Below, one piece after another: positions 33,626 to 42,134 of a stretch of 64,000 nt of DNA. The position numbers and the translations under genes were made by a program. The DNA comes from PALSA-612 sp035652235. GTDB taxonomy: Bacteria; Actinomycetota; Thermoleophilia; Gaiellales; Gaiellaceae. Under the pieces are notes generated by a model that saw only the letters and a list, made by a program, of their open reading frames with translations, made no database searches and was not told the origin of the DNA. The DNA lies in NCBI GenBank assembly GCA_035652235.1, contig DASREE010000010.1, positions 61,293 to 125,292 of the forward strand, given 5' to 3'. Every line of letters begins with the position of its first letter. Position 1 is the stretch's first letter.

Positions 33626-35025
33626 ATGCCGGAGGGCACGTGTGCGACCGCTACCGGCGGAAGCTCGGCGGCGGCCGCCTGCGCCGCGTGCACCGCCTCC
33701 GCCTCGCGGAAGCGGCGGGCGACGACCTGCGTCCCGTTCGGGAGCGCGACCGCGGGCAGGCCGAGCAGGTTCACCCAGCCGATCGAGCGCATGCGGTCGA
33801 AGAGGTCGCGCGTCTCGTCGACCGAGAGGAAGTCGTCGAAGTCGAGCGGCGGCGTCGGCATGCCGGCGACCGGGGCGACGACGAGCGGGTGCGCCTCCAT
33901 CCAGGTGGACGTCTGCTGGGCGATCGCCTTGCGCTCGACGTAGGCGGCGACCCAGCGATCGACCCTGTTCTCCGGCTGGAAGACGCCGCCGAAGAGCTTG
34001 TCGATGTGGTCTCGGTTCGAGTCGTTGAGGATCTCGCGCCAGGCAGGCATGGCTGCGAAGATCAGCTCCGGCCCGATCAGCTCGGCCCACAGCTCGGGCG
34101 CGCGCGTCCCGCCCGGGAAGCCGGCGTCGACGACCCGGTAGCCTGCCTGCTCGAGCGCGGCGCAGGTGCGGTCGAGCTCGCGCTCGACCTCCGGCGCCAG
34201 CACGGCGCCGGTGTGGCGGTCGAGCCGGGCGACGACGGGAGGGTCGGGCCGCAGCGGGCGCTCGGGCGGTGCCGGCACGGGCACGCTCACCGGGTCGCGC
34301 GGGTCGGCGCCGGCGAGCACGCGGAGCACCGTCCACAGGTCGCCGAGCGACCGCGCGAGCGGGCCGGGCGCCGACATGATGTCGGCAGTCGGCGGGTAGC
34401 CGGCCGGGTCGAGCGCCTGCACGTGCGGCACGCGGCCCGGCGTCGGTCGCAGACCGAAGATGCCGCAGAAGGTGGCCGGAACGCGGATCGAGCCGCCGTA
34501 GTCGGTGCCGAGCCCGATCGCCGCCATGCCCGCGGCGACGGCGGCCGCGTCTCCGCCGGACGATCCGCCTGCGCTCAGCCGCAGGTCGCGCGGGTTCCGC
34601 GTCGCGCCGTGCAGGCCGTTGACGGTGTTCCAGCGGATCGTGAAGTCCGGCTGGTTCGCCTTGCCGACGACGAGCGCGCCCGCAGCGACGAGGCGCTCGA
34701 CGACGAGCGAGGAGCCGGGGGAGCGCCGGCCCGCGAGGGCCCTGACGCCCTCGTCGTGGGTCAGGCCCTCGACGTCGAAGTGGTCCTTGATCGAGACGGG
34801 GACGCCGTCGAGCGGAAGCCCCGAGCGGCGGTCGTGGTCGCGGTCCGCCGCGCCTGCCTCGCGCAGCACGTCCGCCCGGTTGCGGGCGGCCACGATCGCG
34901 TTCACGCGCGGATTCGTCTCCTCGAGCCGGTCGAGATGCGCCTCGGCAACCTCGCGCCTGCTCGCCTGGCGGGAGCGGACGAGCCGCACGAGCTGACAGG
35001 CGTCGAGCTCGTGCAGCGCGGTCAC
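33622..35025 (-). CDS. Amidase signature family amidohydrolase
   Basis: 467 residues. Catalytic Ser-cisSer-Lys triad: K80 (VSIKDH), S155 (AGGSSGGDAA) and S179 (DYGGSIRVPA). Hydrolyses carboxamides. GatA-specific partners are not present and the C-terminal half is divergent, so a catabolic amidase for an aromatic or small amide is more likely than GatA. The stop overlaps the end of the convergent esterase gene by 4 nt. Confidence 0.85.
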   Translation of the reverse strand: MTALHELDACQLVRLVRSRQASRREVAEAHLDRLEETNPRVNAIVAARNRADVLREAGAADRDHDRRSGLPLDGVPVSIKDHFDVEGLTHDEGVRALAGRRSPGSSLVVERLVAAGALVVGKANQPDFTIRWNTVNGLHGATRNPRDLRLSAGGSSGGDAAAVAAGMAAIGLGTDYGGSIRVPATFCGIFGLRPTPGRVPHVQALDPAGYPPTADIMSAPGPLARSLGDLWTVLRVLAGADPRDPVSVPVPAPPERPLRPDPPVVARLDRHTGAVLAPEVERELDRTCAALEQAGYRVVDAGFPGGTRAPELWAELIGPELIFAAMPAWREILNDSNRDHIDKLFGGVFQPENRVDRWVAAYVERKAIAQQTSTWMEAHPLVVAPVAGMPTPPLDFDDFLSVDETRDLFDRMRSIGWVNLLGLPAVALPNGTQVVARRFREAEAVHAAQAAAAELPPVAVAHVPSGI

Positions 35026-35081
35026 GATCGGCTATTCTCGCGCATCCTGCGCGCCGGCCGTCCACTCGCCGCCTGCTCGGC

Positions 35082-36695
35082 GTGAGCGCCGACCCGACCG
35101 TTCGCGACGCGGCGCTCGACGTCCTGCGCGAGCACGGGCTGACGACGATCTTCGCCAACCCGGGCTCGACCGAGATCGCCTTCCTCGCCGACCTGCCCGA
35201 CGATCTCAGCTTCCTGCTCTGCCTGCACGAGGGCTCCGTCGTCGGCATGGCCACGGGCTACGCGATCGGTCGCGGCGAGCCGTCGCTTGTGCTCCTGCAC
35301 ACGACGGCCGGTCTCGGCAACGCCGTGGCGGCGCTCGCGACGGCGCGCGTGAACCGGGCGCCGCTCGTCGTCCTCGTCGGCCAGCAGGACCGGCGCCATC
35401 TCGCGTTCGAGCCCTTCCTGGCCGGGCGCCTGCACGGGCTGGCGGGCGACTACCCGGTGTGGATCGACCAGCCGGTGCGCCCGCAGGACGTGCCCGGCGC
35501 GATCGCGCGCGCCCGGTACGAGTCGCAGACGGGCCGGGGCCCTGCGATCGTGATCGTCCCGCAGGACGACTGGCTCGCGCCGGCGGGCGAGCAGCGCGAG
35601 CGGGCCGCGCCGGCCAGGCTCCTGCGGGCTCGCGGCACCGACCCGGCCGTGGTGGACGAGCTCGCCGGGCTCCTCGCCGCCGCAGCCTCGCCGGCGCTCG
35701 TGGTCGGCGCCCGCGCCGACGACCCCGAGACGTGGACGGCGCTCGTGGCGCTTGCCGAGCATCTGGCCGCGCCCGTCTGGCAGGAGTGCTTCGGTGCGCG
35801 GGCGGGCTTCCCGCACGACCACCCGCTGTTCGTCGGCCACCTGCCCGCCGGGCGCTCGCGCCTGCGCGAGACGCTGGCGCCGTTCGACCTCGTGCTCGTC
35901 GTCGGCGCGCCCGTCTTCCGCCAGTACGGCTACGAGCCGGGGCCGCTGGTGCAGGCAGGGACACGGGTCGCGCTCGTTACCGACGACCCGGCCGAGGCGC
36001 ATCGAAGCCCCGCCGATCCGGCGGTGCTCGCCGACCCTGCCGCTCTCTGCCGCGCGCTCGCCCGGGCGCTGCCGCGCCGGGAGGCGGCGCCTCCAGCCGC
36101 GCCGCCCGCGCCGCCTCCCCCTCCTCCGCCGCTCGGGCCCGGCGAGCCGCTCCGCGCCGGGCACGTCCTCGCCGCGCTCGCCGAGCGGCTGCCGCCGGAC
36201 ACCGTGCTCGTCGAGGAGTGCCCGTCGAGCCGCCCGGAGCTGCACGCCCGCCTGCCGGCCCGCGCCAACCTGGGCTTCGTCAGCGCCGCCATGGGCGGAC
36301 TCGGCTTCGCGCTCCCCGCCTCCGCCGGCCTCAAGCTCGCGCTGCCGGGCCGGCCCGTCGCCGCCGTCGTCGGCGACGGGGCCTCGCTCTACCAGATGCA
36401 GGCGCTGTGGAGCGCGGCGCGGTATCGCGCCGGCGTGCTCTACGTGGTGCTGGCGAACGGCGGCTACCGGGTCATGGACGAGCTCGCGGCCGAGCAGGGC
36501 GTCGCCGGCCCCTGGCCGGGCGTGGAGGTCGAGATCGCGGCGCTGGCGCGCGCTCTCGGCTGCCGGGCCGAGCGCGTGTCCGGGCCGGGCGAGCTCGCAC
36601 GCGTCCTGGACGACGTCGTGCCCGGGCTCGCCGGCCGGGAAGAGCCGTTCCTGCTCGAGGCGGTGGTGGCGCCGGGCTCCGACCTCGGGCGCTGA
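35082..36695 (+). CDS. Thiamine-diphosphate-dependent decarboxylase, benzoylformate-decarboxylase-like
   Basis: 537 residues with PYR, central and PP domains. NPGSTE and LHTTAGLGNA (active-site S and H of benzoylformate decarboxylase), VVGAPVFRQYGYEPG in the central domain, a Pro-rich linker (~335-350), and the ThDP motif GDGASLYQMQALWSAARYR...NGGYRVM. The His normally found after FRY (H281 of the Pseudomonas enzyme) appears to be Tyr here, so phenylglyoxylate may not be the true substrate. GTG start. Confidence 0.82.
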   Translation: MSADPTVRDAALDVLREHGLTTIFANPGSTEIAFLADLPDDLSFLLCLHEGSVVGMATGYAIGRGEPSLVLLHTTAGLGNAVAALATARVNRAPLVVLVGQQDRRHLAFEPFLAGRLHGLAGDYPVWIDQPVRPQDVPGAIARARYESQTGRGPAIVIVPQDDWLAPAGEQRERAAPARLLRARGTDPAVVDELAGLLAAAASPALVVGARADDPETWTALVALAEHLAAPVWQECFGARAGFPHDHPLFVGHLPAGRSRLRETLAPFDLVLVVGAPVFRQYGYEPGPLVQAGTRVALVTDDPAEAHRSPADPAVLADPAALCRALARALPRREAAPPAAPPAPPPPPPPLGPGEPLRAGHVLAALAERLPPDTVLVEECPSSRPELHARLPARANLGFVSAAMGGLGFALPASAGLKLALPGRPVAAVVGDGASLYQMQALWSAARYRAGVLYVVLANGGYRVMDELAAEQGVAGPWPGVEVEIAALARALGCRAERVSGPGELARVLDDVVPGLAGREEPFLLEAVVAPGSDLGR

Positions 36696-36868
36696 GGCCT
36701 GGTGAGCAGGCGGGGCCCGAGCGAGCGGAGGAGGAACGGCGAGCCCGCGCCCCCGACAGCCCAGCGGCGAAGACGCGGCTGGGCACCTCGCCCGCGCCCG
36801 GGCCTCGAGCTCCAGCTCGCGCAGCGTGAACGGCCCGCACGCGCGCGCGACGACCGCTGCCGTGATCT
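36696..36868. other. Intergenic stretch without a supported gene
   Basis: 173 bp between the convergent decarboxylase and msrA genes. I see no conserved coding pattern, RNA or clear terminator hairpin. Confidence 0.5.
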
Positions 36869-37528
36869 TCACGCGCGCTCGGTGACGAGCCCGGCCGGGC
36901 AGGCGACGCCGGTGCCGCCCAGGCCGCAGTAGCCGTTCGGGTGCTTCGCCAGGTACTGCTGGTGATACGGCTCGGCGTAGAAGAAGTCGTCGCGGACGGC
37001 GATCTCGGTCGTGATCTCCCCGTAGCCCGCCTCCGCCAGCGACCGCCCGTACACGGCGCGGGAGCGCTCGGCGGCGGCGCGCTGCTCCTCGCCCGCGCAG
37101 TAGATGGCCGAGCGGTACTGCGTGCCGACGTCGTTTCCCTGCCGCATCCCCTGCGTCGGGTCGTGGTTCTGCCAGAAGAGGCGCAGCATGTCCTCGTAGC
37201 TCGCTGCGGCCGGGTCGAAGACGACGAGCACGACCTCCGCGTGCCCGGTCCGGCCGCTGCACACCTCCTCGTAGGTCGGGTTCGGCGTGTACCCGCCCGC
37301 ATAGCCGACCGCGGTCGTGTACACGCCGGGCGCCTGCCAGAACACCCGCTCCGCGCCCCAGAAACAGCCCATGCCGAACACCGCCCGCTCGCAGCCCTGG
37401 GGGAACGGCGCACGGAGCGGCGTCCCGAGCACCTCGTGGCGCTCGGGCACGGGCATCGCATGGGGGCGTCCGGGCAACGCCTCGCCCGGCTCGACCAGCG
37501 CCGTCTTGTCGCGGAAGAGCCCGGCCAT
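36869..37528 (-). CDS. msrA: Peptide-methionine (S)-S-oxide reductase
   Basis: 219 residues. Repairs S-methionine sulfoxide. Catalytic Cys in GMGCFWGAERVF, followed by GYAGGYTPNPTYEEVCSGRTGHAE, the GTQYRSAIY segment and a C-terminal GYCGLGGTG resolving Cys. The ~45-residue N-terminal extension (FRDKTALVEPGEALPGR) is common in this family. ATG 37528 follows minus-strand TACGCT at 8 nt, so it has its own promoter downstream of the pca operon. Confidence 0.94.
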   Translation of the reverse strand: MAGLFRDKTALVEPGEALPGRPHAMPVPERHEVLGTPLRAPFPQGCERAVFGMGCFWGAERVFWQAPGVYTTAVGYAGGYTPNPTYEEVCSGRTGHAEVVLVVFDPAAASYEDMLRLFWQNHDPTQGMRQGNDVGTQYRSAIYCAGEEQRAAAERSRAVYGRSLAEAGYGEITTEIAVRDDFFYAEPYHQQYLAKHPNGYCGLGGTGVACPAGLVTERA

Positions 37529-37536
37529 CGCGCGCA

Positions 37537-37542
37537 AGCGTA
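37537..37542 (-). promoter_or_regulatory. -10 TACGCT for leaderless msrA mRNA
   Basis: Minus-strand TACGCT, 8 nt, then ATG 37528. Confidence 0.5.
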
Positions 37543-37580
37543 GCGGGCGGGGCCGCGGCGCGCAGCCCGGGAGCCTCGTC

Positions 37581-37973
37581 TCAGCTGGGGGCGGCCTCGT
37601 CTCCCGCCTGCTCGAGCACGCGCTGCGCAACGGCGAAGGCTGCGTTCGCCGCCGGCAGGCCGCAGTAGACGGCCGTGTGCAGCAGCACCTCTTTGATCTC
37701 GTCCGGCGCGAGCCCGTTGCGGAGCGCAGCACGCACGTGCAGCCCCAGCTCGTCCATGCGGTTGAGCGCCACGAGCGCCACGAGCGTCATGCAACTCCGC
37801 GTACGGCGGTCGAGCCCCGGCCGCGTCCAGATCTCGCCCCAGGCGTAGCGGGTGACCAGGTCCTGGAACTCGGCCGTGAACGCCGTCGTACGGGCGGCGG
37901 CGCGGTCGACGTGGTCGTCCCCGAGCACCTCGCGCCGGACGGCCATGCCGCGCTCGTAGAGCGAGCCGGTCAC
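37581..37973 (-). CDS. pcaC: 4-Carboxymuconolactone decarboxylase
   Basis: 130 residues from GTG 37973. Decarboxylates 4-carboxymuconolactone to 3-oxoadipate enol-lactone. The CMD fold pattern is complete: RPGLDRRTRSCMTLVALVALN, ELGLHVRAALRNGLAPDEIKEVLLH, YCGLPAANAAF. GTGA overlap with pcaD. Here it is a separate gene, not the PcaL fusion common in actinobacteria. Last gene of the operon. Confidence 0.92.
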   Translation of the reverse strand: MTGSLYERGMAVRREVLGDDHVDRAAARTTAFTAEFQDLVTRYAWGEIWTRPGLDRRTRSCMTLVALVALNRMDELGLHVRAALRNGLAPDEIKEVLLHTAVYCGLPAANAAFAVAQRVLEQAGDEAAPS

Positions 37974-38746
37974 GGGCCGATGTCCGACAGGAGGAACTCG
38001 AGCACGGTCTGCGTGAACGCCTCCGGCTGCTCGACGTTCGCCATGTGGCGAACGCCGGGCAGGATGACGAGCTCCGAGTCGGGGATGCGGGAGACGAGCA
38101 GCCGGCTGTGGTCGGGCGGTGTCGAAGGATCGTCCTCGGCCGCGAGCACGAGCGCAGGCGTGCACAGGAGCGACAGCCGCGGCCGGTAGTCCCAGAAGCG
38201 GATCGCGTCGCAGCAGGCCGCGTAGCCCTCGCGCGGCGTCTCGAGCAGCATGCGGCGGAAGCGGTCGACGACCTCCGGATGCGACGCGTGGAAGCCGGGC
38301 GTGAACCAGCGCTCGAGCACCGACTCGGCGACGGCGCCCACGCCCTCTGCCCGCACGAGCGCGGCCCGCTCCTCCCAGATCTCACGCGGCCCGACGTAGG
38401 CGGAGGTGCAGCACAGGGCGAGACGGTCGAAGCGCTCCGGTTCCTCGGCGGCGGCCCAGATGCCGACCATGCCGCCGAGGGAGAGCCCGCAGAAGGCGAC
38501 GACGTCGAGGCGGAGCGCGTCGAGCAGCTCGAACAGGTCGCGGGCGAGGTCCTCCATCGAGTACGGCCCGGGGGGCACCTGGGAGCGGCCGTGGCCGCGG
38601 GCGTCGTAGCGGAGCACGCGGAAGTGCTCGGTCAGCGCCTTCATCTGCGGCTCCCACATCTCGAGCGTGGTGCCGAGGGCGTTGGCGAGCACGAGCACGG
38701 GCGCGTCCTCGTCCTTGCGGCCGTCGAAACGGTGGCGGGGGATCAC
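37970..38746 (-). CDS. pcaD: 3-Oxoadipate enol-lactonase
   Basis: 258 residues, alpha/beta hydrolase. Hydrolyses the enol-lactone to 3-oxoadipate. Nucleophile S89 (GLSLGGMVG), catalytic Asp in AAEDDPSTPP, His in GVRHMANVEQP, and oxyanion segment ANALGTTLEMW. GTG 38746 overlaps the pcaB stop by 4 nt, and its own stop overlaps pcaC by 4 nt. Confidence 0.92.
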   Translation of the reverse strand: MIPRHRFDGRKDEDAPVLVLANALGTTLEMWEPQMKALTEHFRVLRYDARGHGRSQVPPGPYSMEDLARDLFELLDALRLDVVAFCGLSLGGMVGIWAAAEEPERFDRLALCCTSAYVGPREIWEERAALVRAEGVGAVAESVLERWFTPGFHASHPEVVDRFRRMLLETPREGYAACCDAIRFWDYRPRLSLLCTPALVLAAEDDPSTPPDHSRLLVSRIPDSELVILPGVRHMANVEQPEAFTQTVLEFLLSDIGP

Positions 38747-40080
38747 GTGCCTCCTCTCTCACTGTGGTAGAGGGCGAGCGCCCGGTCGACGAACGCTTCG
38801 GCCGAGCCGAGGTAGCCGGCCGGGTCGAAGGCGTCGTCGAGCCGGTCGGGAGCCAGGCGGTCGCTGACGCGGGGATCGGCGGCGAGCGCCTCGCGCAGCG
38901 GACGGCCGGAGCGGGCGGCGGCTTCCAGGATCGCCTGCGCCTCCGGTCGCCCGAGCTCGGCTGAGAGCAGGAACGAGAGCCGCTCGGCCATGACGGCTCC
39001 GTCCGTCAGCTCGAGGTTCGCCCGCATGCGCTCCTCGTCCACGTGCAGGCCCTCGAGCGAGCCGCGCACCGAGGCGAGCGCGCCCCCGGTCGAGGCGAGC
39101 ACGTCGGAGAGCGACTGCCACTCCGCCTGCCAGGCGCCGGCGGCGCGCTCCAGCTCCTGGGCGAGCGCACCCGTAAGCACGCCGGCGGCTGCGTGCGCCC
39201 GCCGCCAGCAGGCGAGCGCGAGCACGGCGCCGACCGGGTTGCGCTTGTGCGGCATCGTCGACGAGCCGCCGCGGCCACCCTCGGCGGACTCGGCCAGCTC
39301 GCCGACCTCGGTTTGCGCGAGCAGGACGAGGTCGAGCGCGATCTTCGCCGCCGCGCCGGCGGTCAGGTCGAGCGCCGCGCCGAGGGTCCCCATCCGCACA
39401 CGGTTCGCGTGCCAGGGGAGGACCGGCTCGACCAGGCCGAGCTCGGCCGCGTACAGGCGCAGCACCTCGGGCCCGCGCTCGCCGAGCGCGGCGAGCGTGC
39501 CGGCGGCGCCGCCCAGCTGCGCCGCGAGCCCGCCGCGAGCCGTGGCCAGGAGCCGCCGCGCCTCGAGGATCCCGACGAGCCAGCCGGCCGCCTTGAGCCC
39601 GAACGTGGACGGCACCGCCTGCTGCAGCAGCGTGCGCGCGGCGATCGGCGTCGAGCGGTGCCGCTCGGCCAGGGCGGCGCACGCGGCCGCGACGGCGTCG
39701 AGGTCGGCGCCGACGAGGCCGAGGGCGTTGCGGGCGACGAGCATCGCCGCCGTGTCGACGATGTCCTGCGTCGTTGCTCCCCAGTGGACGTAGCGGGCCG
39801 CCTCTTCGCCAACTGCGGAGCGGAGCGCGCGGACGAGCGGAACGACGGGCGCGGCCGAGTCCGCCCCATCGGCGCCGATCCGCGCGGGGTCGAAGGCATC
39901 CGCCGAGCAGGCGCGGGCGATCGCCTCTGCCGCCTGGGGGGGGATCACGCCGGCCTGCGCCTCGGCTGCGGCCAGCGCCCGCTCTGCGTCCAGCATCGCC
40001 TGCAGCCAGGCGCGGCCCGAGACCGCCTCGCGCAGGGGCGCGGGCGTGAACAGCGGCCCGAACAGCTCGTCACAGCGCAA
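38743..40080 (-). CDS. pcaB: 3-Carboxy-cis,cis-muconate cycloisomerase
   Basis: 445 residues, fumarase/aspartase superfamily. Cyclises 3-carboxymuconate to 4-carboxymuconolactone. WGATTQDIVDTA, and the signature loop GGSSTMPHKRNPVGA. The start is TTG 40080, overlapping pcaG by 11 nt; I see no ATG or GTG that would keep the N-terminal FGPLFTPAPLRE block. Confidence 0.93.
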   Translation of the reverse strand: MRCDELFGPLFTPAPLREAVSGRAWLQAMLDAERALAAAEAQAGVIPPQAAEAIARACSADAFDPARIGADGADSAAPVVPLVRALRSAVGEEAARYVHWGATTQDIVDTAAMLVARNALGLVGADLDAVAAACAALAERHRSTPIAARTLLQQAVPSTFGLKAAGWLVGILEARRLLATARGGLAAQLGGAAGTLAALGERGPEVLRLYAAELGLVEPVLPWHANRVRMGTLGAALDLTAGAAAKIALDLVLLAQTEVGELAESAEGGRGGSSTMPHKRNPVGAVLALACWRRAHAAAGVLTGALAQELERAAGAWQAEWQSLSDVLASTGGALASVRGSLEGLHVDEERMRANLELTDGAVMAERLSFLLSAELGRPEAQAILEAAARSGRPLREALAADPRVSDRLAPDRLDDAFDPAGYLGSAEAFVDRALALYHSERGGT

Positions 40081-40636
40081 AGAAGGCCGTCTGCCGGTCG
40101 CCCTGCAGGTGGATGTCGAAGCGGAGCGCGTCGCCGTCCGGGACGGCGACCAGCGTCGGCCGCTCCTCCGCGGGGACGAGCGCGAGCACAGGATCGACAG
40201 CGTTCGCCCCCTCCTCGTCGGGGAAGTACATGCGCGTGACCAGCCGCTTGAGCAGGCCGCGGGCGAAGACGGAGACCTCGACGTGCGGCGCCTGCATCCC
40301 GCCTCCCGGCGCCGGGACGGGGCCAGGCTTGACGGTGACGAGCTCGAACTCGCCGTCGCCGTCCGTGCCGCAGCGACCGAAGCCGGTGAAGCCCTCCTCC
40401 AGGGGGAGCTCCTCGCGGGCGTCGGCCGGGTGCGCGTAGCGGCCGTGCTCGTTCGCCTGCCAGATCTCCACCATCGCGTCCGGAACGGGATCGCCCGCGC
40501 CGTCGACGATGCGCCCGCGGATGCGGATCGCCCGCGGATGGTCGCGCGACACGACCTGCGGCCAGCGCTCGTTCGTCAGGCCGACGGCGAAGTAGGGCCC
40601 GACCGTCTGCGACGGCGTCCTGCCGCGCCCGCTCAC
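40070..40636 (-). CDS. pcaG: Protocatechuate 3,4-dioxygenase, alpha subunit
   Basis: 188 residues from GTG 40636. Intradiol dioxygenase fold: TPSQTVGPYFAVGL, MVEIWQANEHGRYAHP, APHVEVSVFARGLLKR and the RMYFPDE loop. Like known alpha subunits it lacks the iron-ligand His pair (APHVEVSVF in place of AHIHFS). It pairs with PcaH, to which it is coupled by GTGA. Confidence 0.93.
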   Translation of the reverse strand: MSGRGRTPSQTVGPYFAVGLTNERWPQVVSRDHPRAIRIRGRIVDGAGDPVPDAMVEIWQANEHGRYAHPADAREELPLEEGFTGFGRCGTDGDGEFELVTVKPGPVPAPGGGMQAPHVEVSVFARGLLKRLVTRMYFPDEEGANAVDPVLALVPAEERPTLVAVPDGDALRFDIHLQGDRQTAFFAL

Positions 40637-41346
40637 GTCTCCATCGGCGTCGAGGCCGGGCCGCGCAGGACGATGTCCCAGGCGAAGCCGAGCGCCCACT
40701 CGGGCTCGGTCAGGTCGAGGTCGAAGCGGCTCACGAGCCGCTCGCGCGCCTTCGGGTCGCGCACCGACTGGAAGATCGGGTCGAACGCGAGGAGCGGGTC
40801 GCCGGGGAAGTACATCTGCGTCACGAGCCGCGAGCTGAAGGCGCGGCCGAAGAGCGAGAAGTGGATGTGCGCCGGTCGCCAGGCGTTCGGGTGGTTCCGC
40901 CACGGGTAGGAGCCGGGCTTGACGGTGACGAAGCGGTAGCGGCCCTCCCGGTCGGTGACGCAACGCCCGGCGCCGTGGAAGTTGGGGTCGAGGGGAGCCG
41001 GATGGCGGTCGACCTCGTGCGCGTAGCGACCGGCGGCGTTCGCCTGCCAGATCTCGACGAGCGTGTCCCGCACCGGACGTCCCGCCTCGTCGAGGACGCG
41101 TCCGGAGACGATGATGCGCTCCCCGAGCGGCTCGCCCGGCGCCTGCCGGGTGAGGTCGTGGTCGAGCTCGCCGACCGACTCGTGGCCGTACACCGGGCCG
41201 GTCAGCTCGGTCAGCGTCTCCGGCAGGGTGACGAGCGGCCGTGTCGGATGCCGCAGGCGCGTGCCGACGTAGTCCGGGTAGTCGTACGGGGGGTCGGGAT
41301 CGAGCTCCCCGCGCGGGGCCGCCTCGCCGTGCGAGATCGTGCTCAC
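40633..41346 (-). CDS. pcaH: Protocatechuate 3,4-dioxygenase, beta subunit (iron-binding)
   Basis: 237 residues from GTG 41346. Cleaves the protocatechuate ring between the hydroxyls to 3-carboxy-cis,cis-muconate. Iron ligands: Tyr of GRYAHEVD, Tyr of GSYPWRN, and both His of RPAHIHFSLFG. N-terminal DYPDYVGTRLRHPTRPL is typical. The operon order H then G matches other bacteria. Confidence 0.94.
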   Translation of the reverse strand: MSTISHGEAAPRGELDPDPPYDYPDYVGTRLRHPTRPLVTLPETLTELTGPVYGHESVGELDHDLTRQAPGEPLGERIIVSGRVLDEAGRPVRDTLVEIWQANAAGRYAHEVDRHPAPLDPNFHGAGRCVTDREGRYRFVTVKPGSYPWRNHPNAWRPAHIHFSLFGRAFSSRLVTQMYFPGDPLLAFDPIFQSVRDPKARERLVSRFDLDLTEPEWALGFAWDIVLRGPASTPMET

Positions 41347-42134
41347 CGCTCGGCTCCGTCCTCCCCGGCGGTGCGCAGGCTGCGCAGTGCCACCAGCTCC
41401 GCCTCGCTCGGAGGCGCCGTCTCGCGCAGGTCGTCCGCCACGCGCAGCGGCCATCCGGTCTGCGCCCGTGCCTCGTCCGCGGACACGCCCGGGTGGACGT
41501 GCGTGAGCACGAGCTCCTTCGTCTCCGGATCGGGCTCGAGCAGGCCGAGGTCGGTGACGACGACGGTCACTCCGCGGCCGGGCAGGCCGAGCCGCTCGCG
41601 GCTGCCCGGCCCGTCGCCGTAGCCGACGCTCGAGCGGAAGTCGAGCCGCTCGACGAAGGAGCGCAGGCTCTGGCGAAGGAGCACGTAGGTCTCGCGGCAG
41701 GACGCGGCGATCTCGGGCGCGCCACCCGCGCCCGGGAGCCGCACCGTCGGGCGGTCGTAGTCGCCGATCACGGTCGAGTTGAGGTTCGCGTGGCGGTCGA
41801 TCTGCGCCGCGCCGAGGAAGCCGACGTCGATGCGCCCGCCCTGCAGCCAGTAGGCGAAGATCTCCGGCACGGAGACGACCGAGTCGGCCGTCTCCGCAAG
41901 CTCGCCGTCGCCGATCGACAGCGGCAGCACCCTCGGCTTCGCGCCGATCGTCCCGCTCTCGTAGACGAGGACGAGGTTGGGCGCGTGCGTGGCACGGGCG
42001 AGGTTGGCGGCCAGGCTGGGCAGGCCGATGCCGACGAAGCAGGTGGCGCCGTCCGCAAGCCGCCGCGCCGCGGCGATCGCCATCATCTCGTCGGAGGACC
42101 AGCCGGTCGTGCCGTTCGTCGTCGCGCCCGTCAT
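41343..42134 (-). CDS. pcaJ: 3-Oxoadipate CoA-transferase subunit B
   Basis: 263 residues. CoA-transferase family I: FVGIGLPSLAANLARA, the acidic VYESGTIGA (likely catalytic Glu), GFLGAAQIDRHANLNST and a VVVTDLGLLEPDPETKELVL C-terminal part. It resembles CatJ/PcaJ of the two-subunit type. ATGA overlap with pcaI and GTGA overlap with pcaH. Confidence 0.88.
   Translation of the reverse strand: MTGATTNGTTGWSSDEMMAIAAARRLADGATCFVGIGLPSLAANLARATHAPNLVLVYESGTIGAKPRVLPLSIGDGELAETADSVVSVPEIFAYWLQGGRIDVGFLGAAQIDRHANLNSTVIGDYDRPTVRLPGAGGAPEIAASCRETYVLLRQSLRSFVERLDFRSSVGYGDGPGSRERLGLPGRGVTVVVTDLGLLEPDPETKELVLTHVHPGVSADEARAQTGWPLRVADDLRETAPPSEAELVALRSLRTAGEDGAER

Noticed and set aside
36702..36932. Small plus-strand open frame after the decarboxylase
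   Set aside because: Low-complexity Arg/Pro composition, no ribosome site, and it runs into the msrA 3' end.
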